From: Chryseobacterium camelliae
GTDB lineage: Bacteria; Bacteroidota; Bacteroidia; Flavobacteriales; Weeksellaceae
DNA: 64,000 nucleotides
Direction of reading: 5' to 3'
NCBI RefSeq assembly: GCF_027920545.1
Contig: NZ_CP115859.1
Location: forward strand, 186,001-250,000
Part shown: in pieces, positions 1-7,984 of the stretch
Layout of the letters: each line of letters begins with the position of its first letter
Numbering within the stretch: position 1 is the first letter of the stretch
Translations under genes and position numbers: made by a program
The notes under the pieces: generated by a model
Told to the model about the DNA's origin: nothing
Seen by the model: the letters and a program-made list of their open reading frames with translations, nothing else
Databases searched by the model: none

Positions 1-1245
1 GACAGTTATTACATTAAAAATATTGTTTCCGCAGAAGATGGAACATCAACACGGGATATAGGAGTACGTACAGATACCGAAAACAGAAATTACTATCTTA
101 AAATTGATTATACCCAACCGTTAGGGAAATTAGGAGGAAATTTTGAAATTGGGGGTAAAATGAATTTTAACAACAATGTAATTCCTAATGATTTGTACGG
201 GAATAATCTTGGAAATCTCAGCAGGAATGATATCTTCCATTATGAAGATAACCTCAGCTCGATCTATGCAAACTATAGCAAGACCTTCTTTAAAAAACTA
301 GAAACAAGAGTAGGACTTCGCTACGAATATATTGATTATAAAATCCGACAGGATATTGCAGGAAACACAAGAAGAGAGTCTTACGGAAAATTTTTGCCAA
401 ATATTTTATTGAAATATTCTTTTTCAGATAAGTATGATCTAAGCTTAACGTATAATAAAAACATATGGCGACCTTGGTATGCTGAATTCAATCCATTTTT
501 AATTCCTAATAATGACGGCTTCTACAATCGAGGAAACCTTGATTTGGAGCCGAATCCCAGCGACAGGGTTTATATGAAACTGGGAATTTTGAAAAAATAT
601 TTTATTTCAGCAAGATATATGTTTACCGATCAGGATTATTGGACAGATTATGTACAGGGAACTATTCAGAATTCTCAGGGAAAAGAGCAGAAGATAACCA
701 TTACCCAGCCTTCTAATTTTGCAGGGAAAGTTCATAAATACTATATTTTTGCGAATACCAATCAAACGTTCTTTAAAAATAAATTTACGGTAAATCTTGG
801 TTTGGGTTGGTATTATATCGACAACAGCGATTTTAACCAGAAAAATAAATTGGAAGGGGCAAACAATTATATCAGCTATTTGAGCGCTTCAACTAACCTT
901 TCATACACTAATCTCTTTAATAAAAACATCAATCTGAGCGCATGGGTTGAAGCTTCCAATCAAAATAACGGAAACTCTACAACCAATAAACCTAATATTT
1001 TCCATAATATTTCTGCAACGAAAATATTTCCGAAAACGCAAATGGAGGTCAGCCTTCAGCTGATGAATATTTTCCAGAGACCGAATTACGATGCTACAAC
1101 TTTCACGCAGGGCGGAACTTTCAGAAATGCTTCTAAATGGGATTGGTACGGAGCTTCCATCTCATTCGTAAAACGATTTGGAAACCAGAAGGTAAAAGAG
1201 AATACCAAAACCGATGCGGAAAAAAACGGTGGTGGCGGAAAATAA
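1..1245 (+). CDS. TonB-dependent receptor / outer-membrane beta-barrel protein, 3' part
   Basis: The reading frame is open from the first base, so the 5' part lies outside the window; about 414 C-terminal residues are visible. The sequence consists of alternating amphipathic strands rich in Tyr, Asn, Phe and Lys, typical of the barrel of the large flavobacterial receptor family (OMP_b-brl_3 type) that takes up polymers or metal complexes through TonB. The last strand ends in FVKRFG and is followed by a charged, Gly-rich tail. Substrate cannot be told without the plug domain. A terminator follows directly, so this is the last gene of its transcript. Seen: barrel pattern. Inferred: TonB dependence. 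Confidence 0.8.
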   Translation, partial: DSYYIKNIVSAEDGTSTRDIGVRTDTENRNYYLKIDYTQPLGKLGGNFEIGGKMNFNNNVIPNDLYGNNLGNLSRNDIFHYEDNLSSIYANYSKTFFKKLETRVGLRYEYIDYKIRQDIAGNTRRESYGKFLPNILLKYSFSDKYDLSLTYNKNIWRPWYAEFNPFLIPNNDGFYNRGNLDLEPNPSDRVYMKLGILKKYFISARYMFTDQDYWTDYVQGTIQNSQGKEQKITITQPSNFAGKVHKYYIFANTNQTFFKNKFTVNLGLGWYYIDNSDFNQKNKLEGANNYISYLSASTNLSYTNLFNKNINLSAWVEASNQNNGNSTTNKPNIFHNISATKIFPKTQMEVSLQLMNIFQRPNYDATTFTQGGTFRNASKWDWYGASISFVKRFGNQKVKENTKTDAEKNGGGGK

Positions 1246-1265
1246 TTGAGGATTTTTTAATTGAA

Positions 1266-1297
1266 ACGGATCATGATCTTCTCATGGTCCGTCTTTT
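1266..1297 (+). terminator. Intrinsic terminator after the barrel protein
   Basis: An 11-bp stem (1266-1276 with 1282-1292, one G-U pair) with a 5-nt loop is followed by CTTTTATA. It ends the receptor transcript. Confidence 0.7.
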
Positions 1298-1352
1298 ATA
1301 TTTGATAATTTTTGCGTAATATGCATTGTATTAATATGAAAAAAAAATAATT

Positions 1353-3254
1353 ATGACCAAAATTTTACACATTCATCAAAAAACAAAGCTTGTCACGTCA
1401 CTTTTTTTTCTGGTATTCTCAATTCTCTTGTTTACATCAGTAAAGGCACAAAACTACCAATGGCAATGGGCAAAGAAAGGAGGGGGAAATCAAAATAGCG
1501 GTACTTTCGATTATGATTCCGAACAAATTTATGATATGAAAATTGGTAGTGATAACAACTATTATTTTATAGGATCTATTCAGGGAAATACAGCTGTTAA
1601 TCTAAACAATGTTCCGGTTACCACTTATAATTCTTCACTGGGAGGGAATGATGTTTTTATCTTTTCTACCACTTGCGATGGTACAATTCGCTGGAGCCAG
1701 TCTATCGGGGGAGGAGATATATTTGATTCTTCCTATAATCTGGTGTTGGATAATCAGAATAATGTATATGTAGGAGTGTTTGTAGGGCATGCAGAGCATC
1801 AGATAAATGTCCATTTCAGCCCCACTGAAACATTACCGGGAGTACCTGCCAATGCAAATGTATATAGTGATTATTACAAAAATACATTCCTGGTAAAATA
1901 TGACTCAAATGGAAATTTTATTAAAAAAGCAGCCTTGGAAGGAGATAAAAATGGGTACAGTCATTCTTCTCAAATTCTGGATCTGGTAATAGACTCGAAC
2001 AATAATCTTCATTTTATTGCCGGGTTTGGCAGCGGAAATCACTTAAATGGTAATTTAACAGTACCTTCTTCAGCAACCAATCTGTCTCCCAACTATTATT
2101 TGATAAAATATGATAACAATCTGAATTATATAAGCAATATACAATTGCCGTTAAGTGCAGGTTCTGGATTTGCGGGAATGAATAACATCAGATTTGCTTT
2201 TGATGAAAGCTTAAACCGTTTTTATATTATAGGAAGCCGTTCCGTAAACGTTACATCCCAACCTATACCATTGGTATATGAAAATAAAGCAATTGTCAAT
2301 AGATCATATTTGTTAGCTGTCAACGGAACCAATGGTAGTGAAGTATTCCGTAGAGAAATATATACTGATCCTACTGTTAGCACAATGTTGCCTGCTAATA
2401 TTTTTAATTCAATAGCAATAGATGCTAATTCAGACATCTACGTTACCGGGAATGTTTTTTTGGGAGCTGCCAATAGTTCAATTAAAATATATGACCCTAA
2501 TAATCCCGGTACGACATCATCTGTTTTTTATCCTACTGTTGCTGCCAATACCCCATTTATTGCAAAAATTGATAAATTCGGGCAAACTCAGTGGTTGAAG
2601 ACTCCGGGACTTGTATCTTCTAACAATTCGTATTCTATTATTTTATCCGTTAGAGGAATCACGTTAAATGGTGATGAAGTAGCTGTGGGAGGTTCTGCTT
2701 CTTATTTTACATGGGATAGCTTTGTGTACAATAATATTCAGAACTATCAGCCGGATCCGGTTTTGTTACGTTTTAATAAACAAACAGGAACAGCCATTGG
2801 ATTGCACGCAATAAAAGGATCTTTTGGGAATACAGAACATATGACTGCTGTCACAAAAGATAATGACGGGAACTATGTAGTGGGAGGATCTTTTGTATCT
2901 ACTTTATTTGGAGCCCCTTCAAATGTTCCGTCATTGGTAGGAAATGCTACGTATGATTTTTATATAGCAAAACTGGCTGCAACAACTTGTGGAGTAAAAG
3001 TGATGGCAACCAATGAGCTAAGTGGTTTTGATGTAGGTATTTACCCTAATCCTGCTACAGATTTTATTTATATTAAAACTAAAGATGTTGTAGATGATTA
3101 TGAAATTTATAATTCAGTAGGTCAGTTGGTTCGTCAAGGCAAATTGGGGAAAGAAAATGAAATTAATCTTCATAATTTACCTTCTTCTGTTTATATGATA
3201 AAAGTGTATAATGTAAAAGGTGAGAGTAGTGCTTTAAAAGTAATTAAGAAATAA
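1353..3254 (+). CDS. T9SS type A sorting domain-containing secreted protein
   Basis: The 633-residue product begins with a signal peptide that ends in SVKAQ near residue 33. The middle carries loosely repeated segments such as QWAKKGGG, DKFGQTQWLKT and repeated NDIYVTG-like strands, which resemble SBBP-type beta-propeller repeats. The last 80 residues form a Por-type C-terminal sorting domain: GIYPNPATD, then YDIYNS-like GQLVRQG, and a final KVIKK. Such domains direct export by the type IX secretion system and attachment or release at the cell surface. The role of the passenger is unknown. It is a single gene between two terminators. Confidence 0.85.
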   Translation: MTKILHIHQKTKLVTSLFFLVFSILLFTSVKAQNYQWQWAKKGGGNQNSGTFDYDSEQIYDMKIGSDNNYYFIGSIQGNTAVNLNNVPVTTYNSSLGGNDVFIFSTTCDGTIRWSQSIGGGDIFDSSYNLVLDNQNNVYVGVFVGHAEHQINVHFSPTETLPGVPANANVYSDYYKNTFLVKYDSNGNFIKKAALEGDKNGYSHSSQILDLVIDSNNNLHFIAGFGSGNHLNGNLTVPSSATNLSPNYYLIKYDNNLNYISNIQLPLSAGSGFAGMNNIRFAFDESLNRFYIIGSRSVNVTSQPIPLVYENKAIVNRSYLLAVNGTNGSEVFRREIYTDPTVSTMLPANIFNSIAIDANSDIYVTGNVFLGAANSSIKIYDPNNPGTTSSVFYPTVAANTPFIAKIDKFGQTQWLKTPGLVSSNNSYSIILSVRGITLNGDEVAVGGSASYFTWDSFVYNNIQNYQPDPVLLRFNKQTGTAIGLHAIKGSFGNTEHMTAVTKDNDGNYVVGGSFVSTLFGAPSNVPSLVGNATYDFYIAKLAATTCGVKVMATNELSGFDVGIYPNPATDFIYIKTKDVVDDYEIYNSVGQLVRQGKLGKENEINLHNLPSSVYMIKVYNVKGESSALKVIKK

Positions 3255-3287
3255 TATATTTAAAATCATACTGATTAATATATGATG

Positions 3288-3319
3288 AAATGACACCGTG
3301 TTATGGTGTCATTTTTTAT
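3288..3319 (+). terminator. Intrinsic terminator after the T9SS protein
   Basis: A 10-bp perfect stem (3288-3297 with 3305-3314) has a 7-nt loop and a run of T on the right. The A run on the left may also help end the convergent dehydrogenase transcript. Confidence 0.8.
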
Positions 3320-3340
3320 GGGTCTTAAATATATAAAATA

Positions 3341-4333
3341 TTATCCTTTCGGAGATTTTGAGGTGAACAGCATATAAGCCAAACCCAATCCCATGCCTGC
3401 AAAAACAGCCAGAGTTGTTTTTCTGGAGAGTACAGGAAACATAGTCTCACCATAAATGCGGTGAGGCTCTGATGACGGAGTAAGTACATTTCCGGCTTCG
3501 TCGGGCGCTTTCTTTACTCTCATAAAAACCCTCATCGCCGCGGAAGCGGTATTCATGATAGGTTTTGGAAGTAATCCATATGCATTTTTGAGGATCATGG
3601 AAGTGAAATCAGGGAAAAGGTCTTTTTTTGGATGTTTTGCAAGTTGTACAATGCTTGCGGCAGTATCTCTCGGGTCTGTTGCAAAGGGAGGTATTTTAAA
3701 ATCCAGCCCCGAATATTTTGCAGAATGCATATTTCCCGTCGATCTTTGAATTTGCGGATAAAAATTACAGATATGAATACCGGAGAAGTCGGAAACTTCA
3801 CCCTGAAGACAATCCATCATCCCGCGAATTCCGAATTTTGCCGCAGAATAAGCCGCACTGTATGGAGCAGGCATAAAACCTCCGATCGAAATATTATTGA
3901 TAAGGATACCTTCCTGCTGTTTTTTGAAAATGGGTAAAACGCTGTATGCACCGTGCATATAACCGAATAAATTGGTTTTTATCACTTGTTCGTTCAGTTC
4001 CATCGGGATTTCTTCAAACTTTCCGCTTGCCATCACTCCTGCATTGTTTACCCAGATATCAATTCTTCCGTTAAACTGCAAAGCTTTATTAGCCAGGTTC
4101 TGAACATCTTCAGCTATGGAAACATCAGTGAGAACAGCCATTGCCGCAACATCCAGATCTCTGCACAGAGTCACGGTTTCATCAAGTCCTTCTCTTCCTC
4201 TTGCGGCAACTACAATATTGCAGCCTTCTAACGCAAAAGCTTCTGCAGTAGCCCTTCCAATACCACTACTTCCACCGGTAATGACAACCGTTTTTCCTCT
4301 TAAACTTTTTTGTAATAGATCAGCTGATTTCAT
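3341..4333 (-). CDS. SDR family oxidoreductase with C-terminal membrane segment
   Basis: The product has 330 residues. The cofactor-binding motif TGGSSGIG lies at about residues 19-26, NNAG near 97, and the catalytic YSAAK near 160, so this is a classical short-chain dehydrogenase/reductase with a Rossmann fold using NAD(P)H. It is longer than the usual 250 residues: after the domain come about 60 residues ending in a hydrophobic stretch (TLAVFAGMGLGLAYMLF), probably a single membrane anchor. Long SDRs of this type are common near stress genes in soil bacteria, but the substrate cannot be predicted. It stands alone on the minus strand. Confidence 0.85.
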   Translation of the reverse strand: MKSADLLQKSLRGKTVVITGGSSGIGRATAEAFALEGCNIVVAARGREGLDETVTLCRDLDVAAMAVLTDVSIAEDVQNLANKALQFNGRIDIWVNNAGVMASGKFEEIPMELNEQVIKTNLFGYMHGAYSVLPIFKKQQEGILINNISIGGFMPAPYSAAYSAAKFGIRGMMDCLQGEVSDFSGIHICNFYPQIQRSTGNMHSAKYSGLDFKIPPFATDPRDTAASIVQLAKHPKKDLFPDFTSMILKNAYGLLPKPIMNTASAAMRVFMRVKKAPDEAGNVLTPSSEPHRIYGETMFPVLSRKTTLAVFAGMGLGLAYMLFTSKSPKG

Positions 4334-4421
4334 TTTGCGATTGATTTTGGTTATGATTTAATAATCAACCTATTATTATGCCATTAAGGATATTTTATCC
4401 TGAATTTTACTGCAAAATATT

Positions 4422-4649
4422 TTATTCATCAAACAGAACTCTTCCGTCAAAAGGTTCGCTCCAACTGATAAAAATCAATTGATCATGTCTTTTAATTTCT
4501 GCCTGTACTACTTCATAGTCTCCATTTTCATTTTTTCTTTCAATAATCAAATCAGATCCTTCACCAATGTTTCCTTCCTGAAATTCCAATTGGTACTCTC
4601 CGGAAAGATCTTTTACAAAATCCTCTTTTTTAAAATCTCTGTGTGCCAT
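4422..4649 (-). CDS. Small hypothetical protein, 75 residues
   Basis: I do not recognise this protein. It is short, acidic and soluble, with a beta-rich pattern (EYQLEF, DLIIERK, EVVQAEIKR, QLIFISW) and no signal peptide. I chose the ATG before AHRDFKKED; an ATG two codons upstream is also possible. A TTGGCAT box 40-46 bases upstream resembles the -24 element of a sigma-54 promoter, as does the box before the small RNA-like element in the same gap but facing the other way. Length, codon pattern and clean boundaries support a real gene. Confidence 0.6.
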   Translation of the reverse strand: MAHRDFKKEDFVKDLSGEYQLEFQEGNIGEGSDLIIERKNENGDYEVVQAEIKRHDQLIFISWSEPFDGRVLFDE

Positions 4650-4688
4650 GATCATAAATTTTAAGATGATTAAGTAAGAGAATAAACC

Positions 4689-4695
4689 ATGCCAA
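4689..4695 (-). promoter_or_regulatory. Sigma-54-like -24 box upstream of the 75-residue protein
   Basis: Reads TTGGCAT on the minus strand. The -12 position that follows reads TC instead of GC, so the match is partial. It faces the small protein gene. Confidence 0.35.
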
Positions 4696-4762
4696 GATTA
4701 TTTTTTATTATTTTTTCTTAAATAATCTTAAATATTGCTAAAAAATATTGGGACGCATTTAA

Positions 4763-4778
4763 TTGGCACAATATTTTA
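4763..4778 (+). promoter_or_regulatory. Sigma-54-like promoter of the first small RNA-like element
   Basis: TTGGCAC followed by five bases and TTTA. The -24 half is a perfect consensus and the -12 half is degenerate. Transcription would start near 4789, just before the repeated 39-base core. Confidence 0.4.
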
Positions 4779-4788
4779 ATAACAGAAC

Positions 4789-4856
4789 ATAACTCATGTT
4801 TAATTTGAGTTTTCATGGTTATTAGTTTTTATCCTCAGAATTTCTGAGGATTTTTT
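4789..4856 (+). ncRNA. Candidate small RNA, copy 1 of a repeated element
   Basis: A 39-base core (4793-4831) is identical, base for base, to the reverse complement of 14349-14387. It is followed by a terminator hairpin (stem TCCTCAG/CTGAGGA, 4832-4850) and six T. A TTGGCAC box lies just upstream. The core can form a small stem (AACTCA with TGAGTT) at its 5' end. The hairpin stem differs from copy 2 while its position is conserved, which suggests that structure rather than sequence is kept there. Predicted length is about 68 nt. No open frame of useful length lies in this direction. The start is inferred. Confidence 0.55.
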
Positions 4857-4954
4857 GTTTGTAATAGCTTGAAAGTGAAATTTTATCTTTATTGCTTAGA
4901 AGACTGCTTAAGGAAAAATTGAATAATTTTCATAGAATGATTACAATGAGAAAA

Positions 4955-5521
4955 TTATTTCTTTTTTATGCCGATTAAACGTAAAGCAGTTCTGGTTAAA
5001 TATATTTCATCAAATGCAGTGAGCGATTCCACATCATGAAATGTTAAAAAGCTGAGATCATTTTTATTAAATGACAATTCGATCGAATGATTATAATCAG
5101 CAATAATCCTTACCCTGGAATATCCGTTATAATCTACTTTAAAGTCTTTAAATAGGCATCGTTGCTCTGCGGCCAGATATATTCTGTATTCTTCAAAAGC
5201 GGAATTATCATTGGAATCTCCTTTACTGTTGTGGTCAAGAGCTTTCCATGAAGTATAATTTCTCGGCTCTTTCAGTACATTTCCATTCTGATCTACAGGA
5301 ACAAACATTCCCAGATGTAAAGGTTTTTTCAGGAAATTGGCATAATTCTTCATCAGTTTTAAAGTTTGAAGATCTGCATATCCTTCGTGTGAATAATATT
5401 CTATGACAAATGTAGTCATAGGAACCAGCTTGTGAGATGCGTCAGGCTGCATAATTACAGGGGCATTTATTTGGGAAATAAAAATAACATTTTTATTGGC
5501 TTCGTCAAGTTTTGTGATCAT
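4955..5521 (-). CDS. Hypothetical protein, 188 residues
   Basis: I do not recognise this family. The ATG that begins ITKLDEANKN is the best start; an in-frame TTG four codons upstream is less likely. There is no signal peptide or membrane segment. The sequence looks globular and beta-rich, with segments such as FVIEYYSH, LHLGMFVPVD, EYRIYLAAEQR and RVRIIADY. It is transcribed away from the cytochrome c peroxidase gene. It may be a single-gene unit: no close partner lies on the same strand. Confidence 0.65.
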   Translation of the reverse strand: MITKLDEANKNVIFISQINAPVIMQPDASHKLVPMTTFVIEYYSHEGYADLQTLKLMKNYANFLKKPLHLGMFVPVDQNGNVLKEPRNYTSWKALDHNSKGDSNDNSAFEEYRIYLAAEQRCLFKDFKVDYNGYSRVRIIADYNHSIELSFNKNDLSFLTFHDVESLTAFDEIYLTRTALRLIGIKKK

Positions 5522-5652
5522 GATAAATACCAAATAATTAAAATATTAATTTAATTGATTGATTACTAATGTTTTAATGTGTGTTTGTTCAGATTTGTTA
5601 TTATTATTTCAATATAAAATTATTACTATTTTTGCTGAAATTTGCCAGGAAA

Positions 5653-6816
5653 ATGAAGAATACGCTAAGCTGGGTTTTAGTTCTACTTCTTATCGTTTCA
5701 CTTTTAAACAACTGTCTGAGCAGTAAAGTTCAGAGAGATATTACTCAAAAAAAGTCCTTTATTGCGAAATTAAGGGAGTTGTATGCTTCGGGAGACCGCT
5801 CAAAATGGCCTGCTCCAATGCTGGATGAAGAGGCAAAGCCTTATTTTTCAGAAATAGGACATCTTCCTGAAGTGCAGTTTCCACAGGATAATCCTTACTC
5901 TTCAGAAAAAGCTTTTCTGGGAAAAACATTATTTTATGATCCGCGTCTTTCCGGTTCCAATCAGATTGCTTGTGCTTCTTGTCATGATCCTGAATTGGGT
6001 TGGTGTGACAATAGAATGGTTTCTTTTGGACACGACAGGCAATTAGGAACCCGAAATGCCATGAGCATTCTCAATACGGCATATGCTACCACCTTGTTTT
6101 GGGATGGTCGTGCCGCATCATTGGAAGAGCAGTCTCAAATGCCGATTCAGGATAAAAAAGAAATGAGTGAACATGTTGAGATTGCTGCGGGTAAAATTGC
6201 CAGAATAAAAGGCTATGAAATATTATTTGAGAAAGCTTTCGGAGATAAAACAGTTACAAAAGAAAGAATTACAAAAGCAATTGCTACGTTTGAAAGAACA
6301 ATAAAAAGTACTCCAAGCAAATTTGACAGGTTTATTGATGGAGAAACTCACTTATTTACAGATGATGAAGTAATGGGGCTTCATCTTTTCCGTACAAAAG
6401 CACAGTGTGTAAACTGCCATAATTCGGGATATTTTTCTAATAATCGTTTTGAAAATATCGGAACATCCTTATTAAATTCAAAAGAGGAAGATTTAGGAAG
6501 ATATTTGATGACTAAAAACCCTGATGATGTAGGCAAATTTCGTGTTCCGGGCTTAAGGGAAGTTGTACGAACATATCCTTGGATGCACAATGGGTCTTTT
6601 ACATCCTTAACAGATATTATTCAAATCTATAACAAAGGAAATCCCGAACCCTATAAAAACCGGTCTACGGTGCATAACGGAATCACATTGAACTCCCAGA
6701 AGTCTGATATGCTGAGACTCTTGGATCTCACGGATGAAGAAGTTGCCCAATTGGAAGCCTTTTTAGGAACCTTATCTACAAAAAACGAGAGAATTCAGCC
6801 TCCTGCTTTACCTTAA
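5653..6816 (+). CDS. Di-heme cytochrome c peroxidase family protein
   Basis: The product has 387 residues from the ATG before KNTLSWVL; a GTG 24 codons upstream would add a non-signal extension. The N-terminus is a hydrophobic export signal; a Cys at 21 follows LLNN, a poor lipobox. Two heme-binding CxxCH motifs, CASCH (107-111) and CVNCH (252-256), match the CcpA/MauG family, which reduces hydrogen peroxide in the periplasm with electrons from cytochrome c, or oxidises other proteins. The MHNGSF motif near the C-terminus is typical of the family. It is a single gene with its own terminator. Confidence 0.88.
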   Translation: MKNTLSWVLVLLLIVSLLNNCLSSKVQRDITQKKSFIAKLRELYASGDRSKWPAPMLDEEAKPYFSEIGHLPEVQFPQDNPYSSEKAFLGKTLFYDPRLSGSNQIACASCHDPELGWCDNRMVSFGHDRQLGTRNAMSILNTAYATTLFWDGRAASLEEQSQMPIQDKKEMSEHVEIAAGKIARIKGYEILFEKAFGDKTVTKERITKAIATFERTIKSTPSKFDRFIDGETHLFTDDEVMGLHLFRTKAQCVNCHNSGYFSNNRFENIGTSLLNSKEEDLGRYLMTKNPDDVGKFRVPGLREVVRTYPWMHNGSFTSLTDIIQIYNKGNPEPYKNRSTVHNGITLNSQKSDMLRLLDLTDEEVAQLEAFLGTLSTKNERIQPPALP

Positions 6817-6847
6817 AAATACCAAGTGATTGATTCATTTAAAAAAC

Positions 6848-6880
6848 AAATCCACAATCATTATAATTGTGGATTTTTCG
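6848..6880 (+). terminator. Intrinsic terminator after the peroxidase
   Basis: An 11-bp perfect stem (6848-6858 with 6866-6876) has a 7-nt loop and TT plus CG on the right. Confidence 0.75.
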
Positions 6881-7106
6881 TAAATAAAATATATAATTAA
6901 GATTTGGGTGCTTGCAATCTATAAATTCAAAACTTTTATTTATGGTTTATAAACTTAATTGTACAACACGTTGCAAATACTATGCCTTAAATTCCACGAA
7001 TTAGTGATTTTTCGTAAAATTAATTCATGAAAACTGTTAACCTGTTCATTTTCTGCTTAAAAAGATAACAGATAGGAAAATATTAATTGAATATTAAAAA
7101 GACTGT

Positions 7107-7739
7107 TTAGAAAATAAAGGGGAGCTTCCTTGATAAAATAAAAACAATAAATAGAATGAAAATGAGTAAGCTTACGAAAAAATTCCATGATGTAGCATGC
7201 AGTAAATAACCAGTTCCACTTCCTAAAATACTGGAACCAGAATAATAAAACAACCAATACAGGGAAGTAGCAGAGGATTTTCCGGATTTCGCCCGGAGAG
7301 CTACCAACTGACTGTCCATCGTATGAGCCGAGAAGAAACATAAAGTAAATATTGCTAATCCTAAAATTAACAGATAAATATTTTGTGAAAAATAAGCAAG
7401 GGCAACCGCTGAAACACCGGAAATCACAAAACCTTTAAAAAAACCGAAAGCAATTAAAATGCTGAGATTGGAAATCCAGACAGAGACAATCGTAAGAAGA
7501 GCAGAAGTAAGAAGAGAAAAGGTCATAAGCCGTTTCCTGGGATAAGCATCTGCTTTGAAGGCAAAGAAAAAAAGACCTATAGCCATTCCAATGGTAGAAG
7601 AAGATATGAGAAGAGAACTGTTTCCGGCTCCTGTATTGAAATATTCACTTACTAAAGGCAAAAGAGCCTGAAAAAGATAAAGCTGTGCGAATACAGAAAG
7701 TCTGGATAAGAATATGCCTGCTTTTTCTAAATTGTTCAT
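7107..7739 (-). CDS. MFS transporter with large internal in-frame deletion, probably inactive
   Basis: Only 210 residues are present, against about 380-400 for the family. Residues 1-117 match the first four membrane helices of a YnfM/AraJ-like major facilitator, including the inter-helix motif KADAYPRKR. Residues from about 119 onward match the last three helices (IYLLILGLAIF, then SATSLYWLFYYSGSS and the terminal segment). Helices 5-9 are missing, and the two parts join in frame near 7385. A seven-helix product lacking half of each six-helix bundle should not transport. The reading frame is otherwise intact, so the loss may be recent. Which substrate it carried is unknown. Confidence 0.75.
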   Translation of the reverse strand: MNNLEKAGIFLSRLSVFAQLYLFQALLPLVSEYFNTGAGNSSLLISSSTIGMAIGLFFFAFKADAYPRKRLMTFSLLTSALLTIVSVWISNLSILIAFGFFKGFVISGVSAVALAYFSQNIYLLILGLAIFTLCFFSAHTMDSQLVALRAKSGKSSATSLYWLFYYSGSSILGSGTGYLLHATSWNFFVSLLIFILFIVFILSRKLPFIF

Positions 7740-7944
7740 GATCCTGTAACCGAATGAGGTTTTTTAAAACGCACAAATTTCTTACTGTTTTTTGAATGTA
7801 TAAAAATATAATATCTCTATATCTGATTGATTAGGTTTGATTTCTGATGGAAAAGTCAACTTAAATGGTAGGGTATTATAATCAAGGATGAAAAAAAATA
7901 AATATTTTTTTTGTGAATTAAATAAAATATATAACTATAAATCA

Positions 7945-7952
7945 TATATTTG
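7945..7952 (+). promoter_or_regulatory. TAnnTTTG -7 box of the oxoamine synthase gene
   Basis: TATATTTG, the Bacteroidota -7 consensus, 32 bases before the start codon. No TTG -33 element at the usual spacing was seen. Confidence 0.45.
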
Positions 7953-7984
7953 TATTAAATAACTCCACAAACTAATAATCAAAA

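Noticed and set aside
7057..7341. A 94-residue minus-strand frame at the end of the MFS gene
   Set aside because: It overlaps the recognised MFS helices in another frame and has no homology pattern; it does not show a frameshift.
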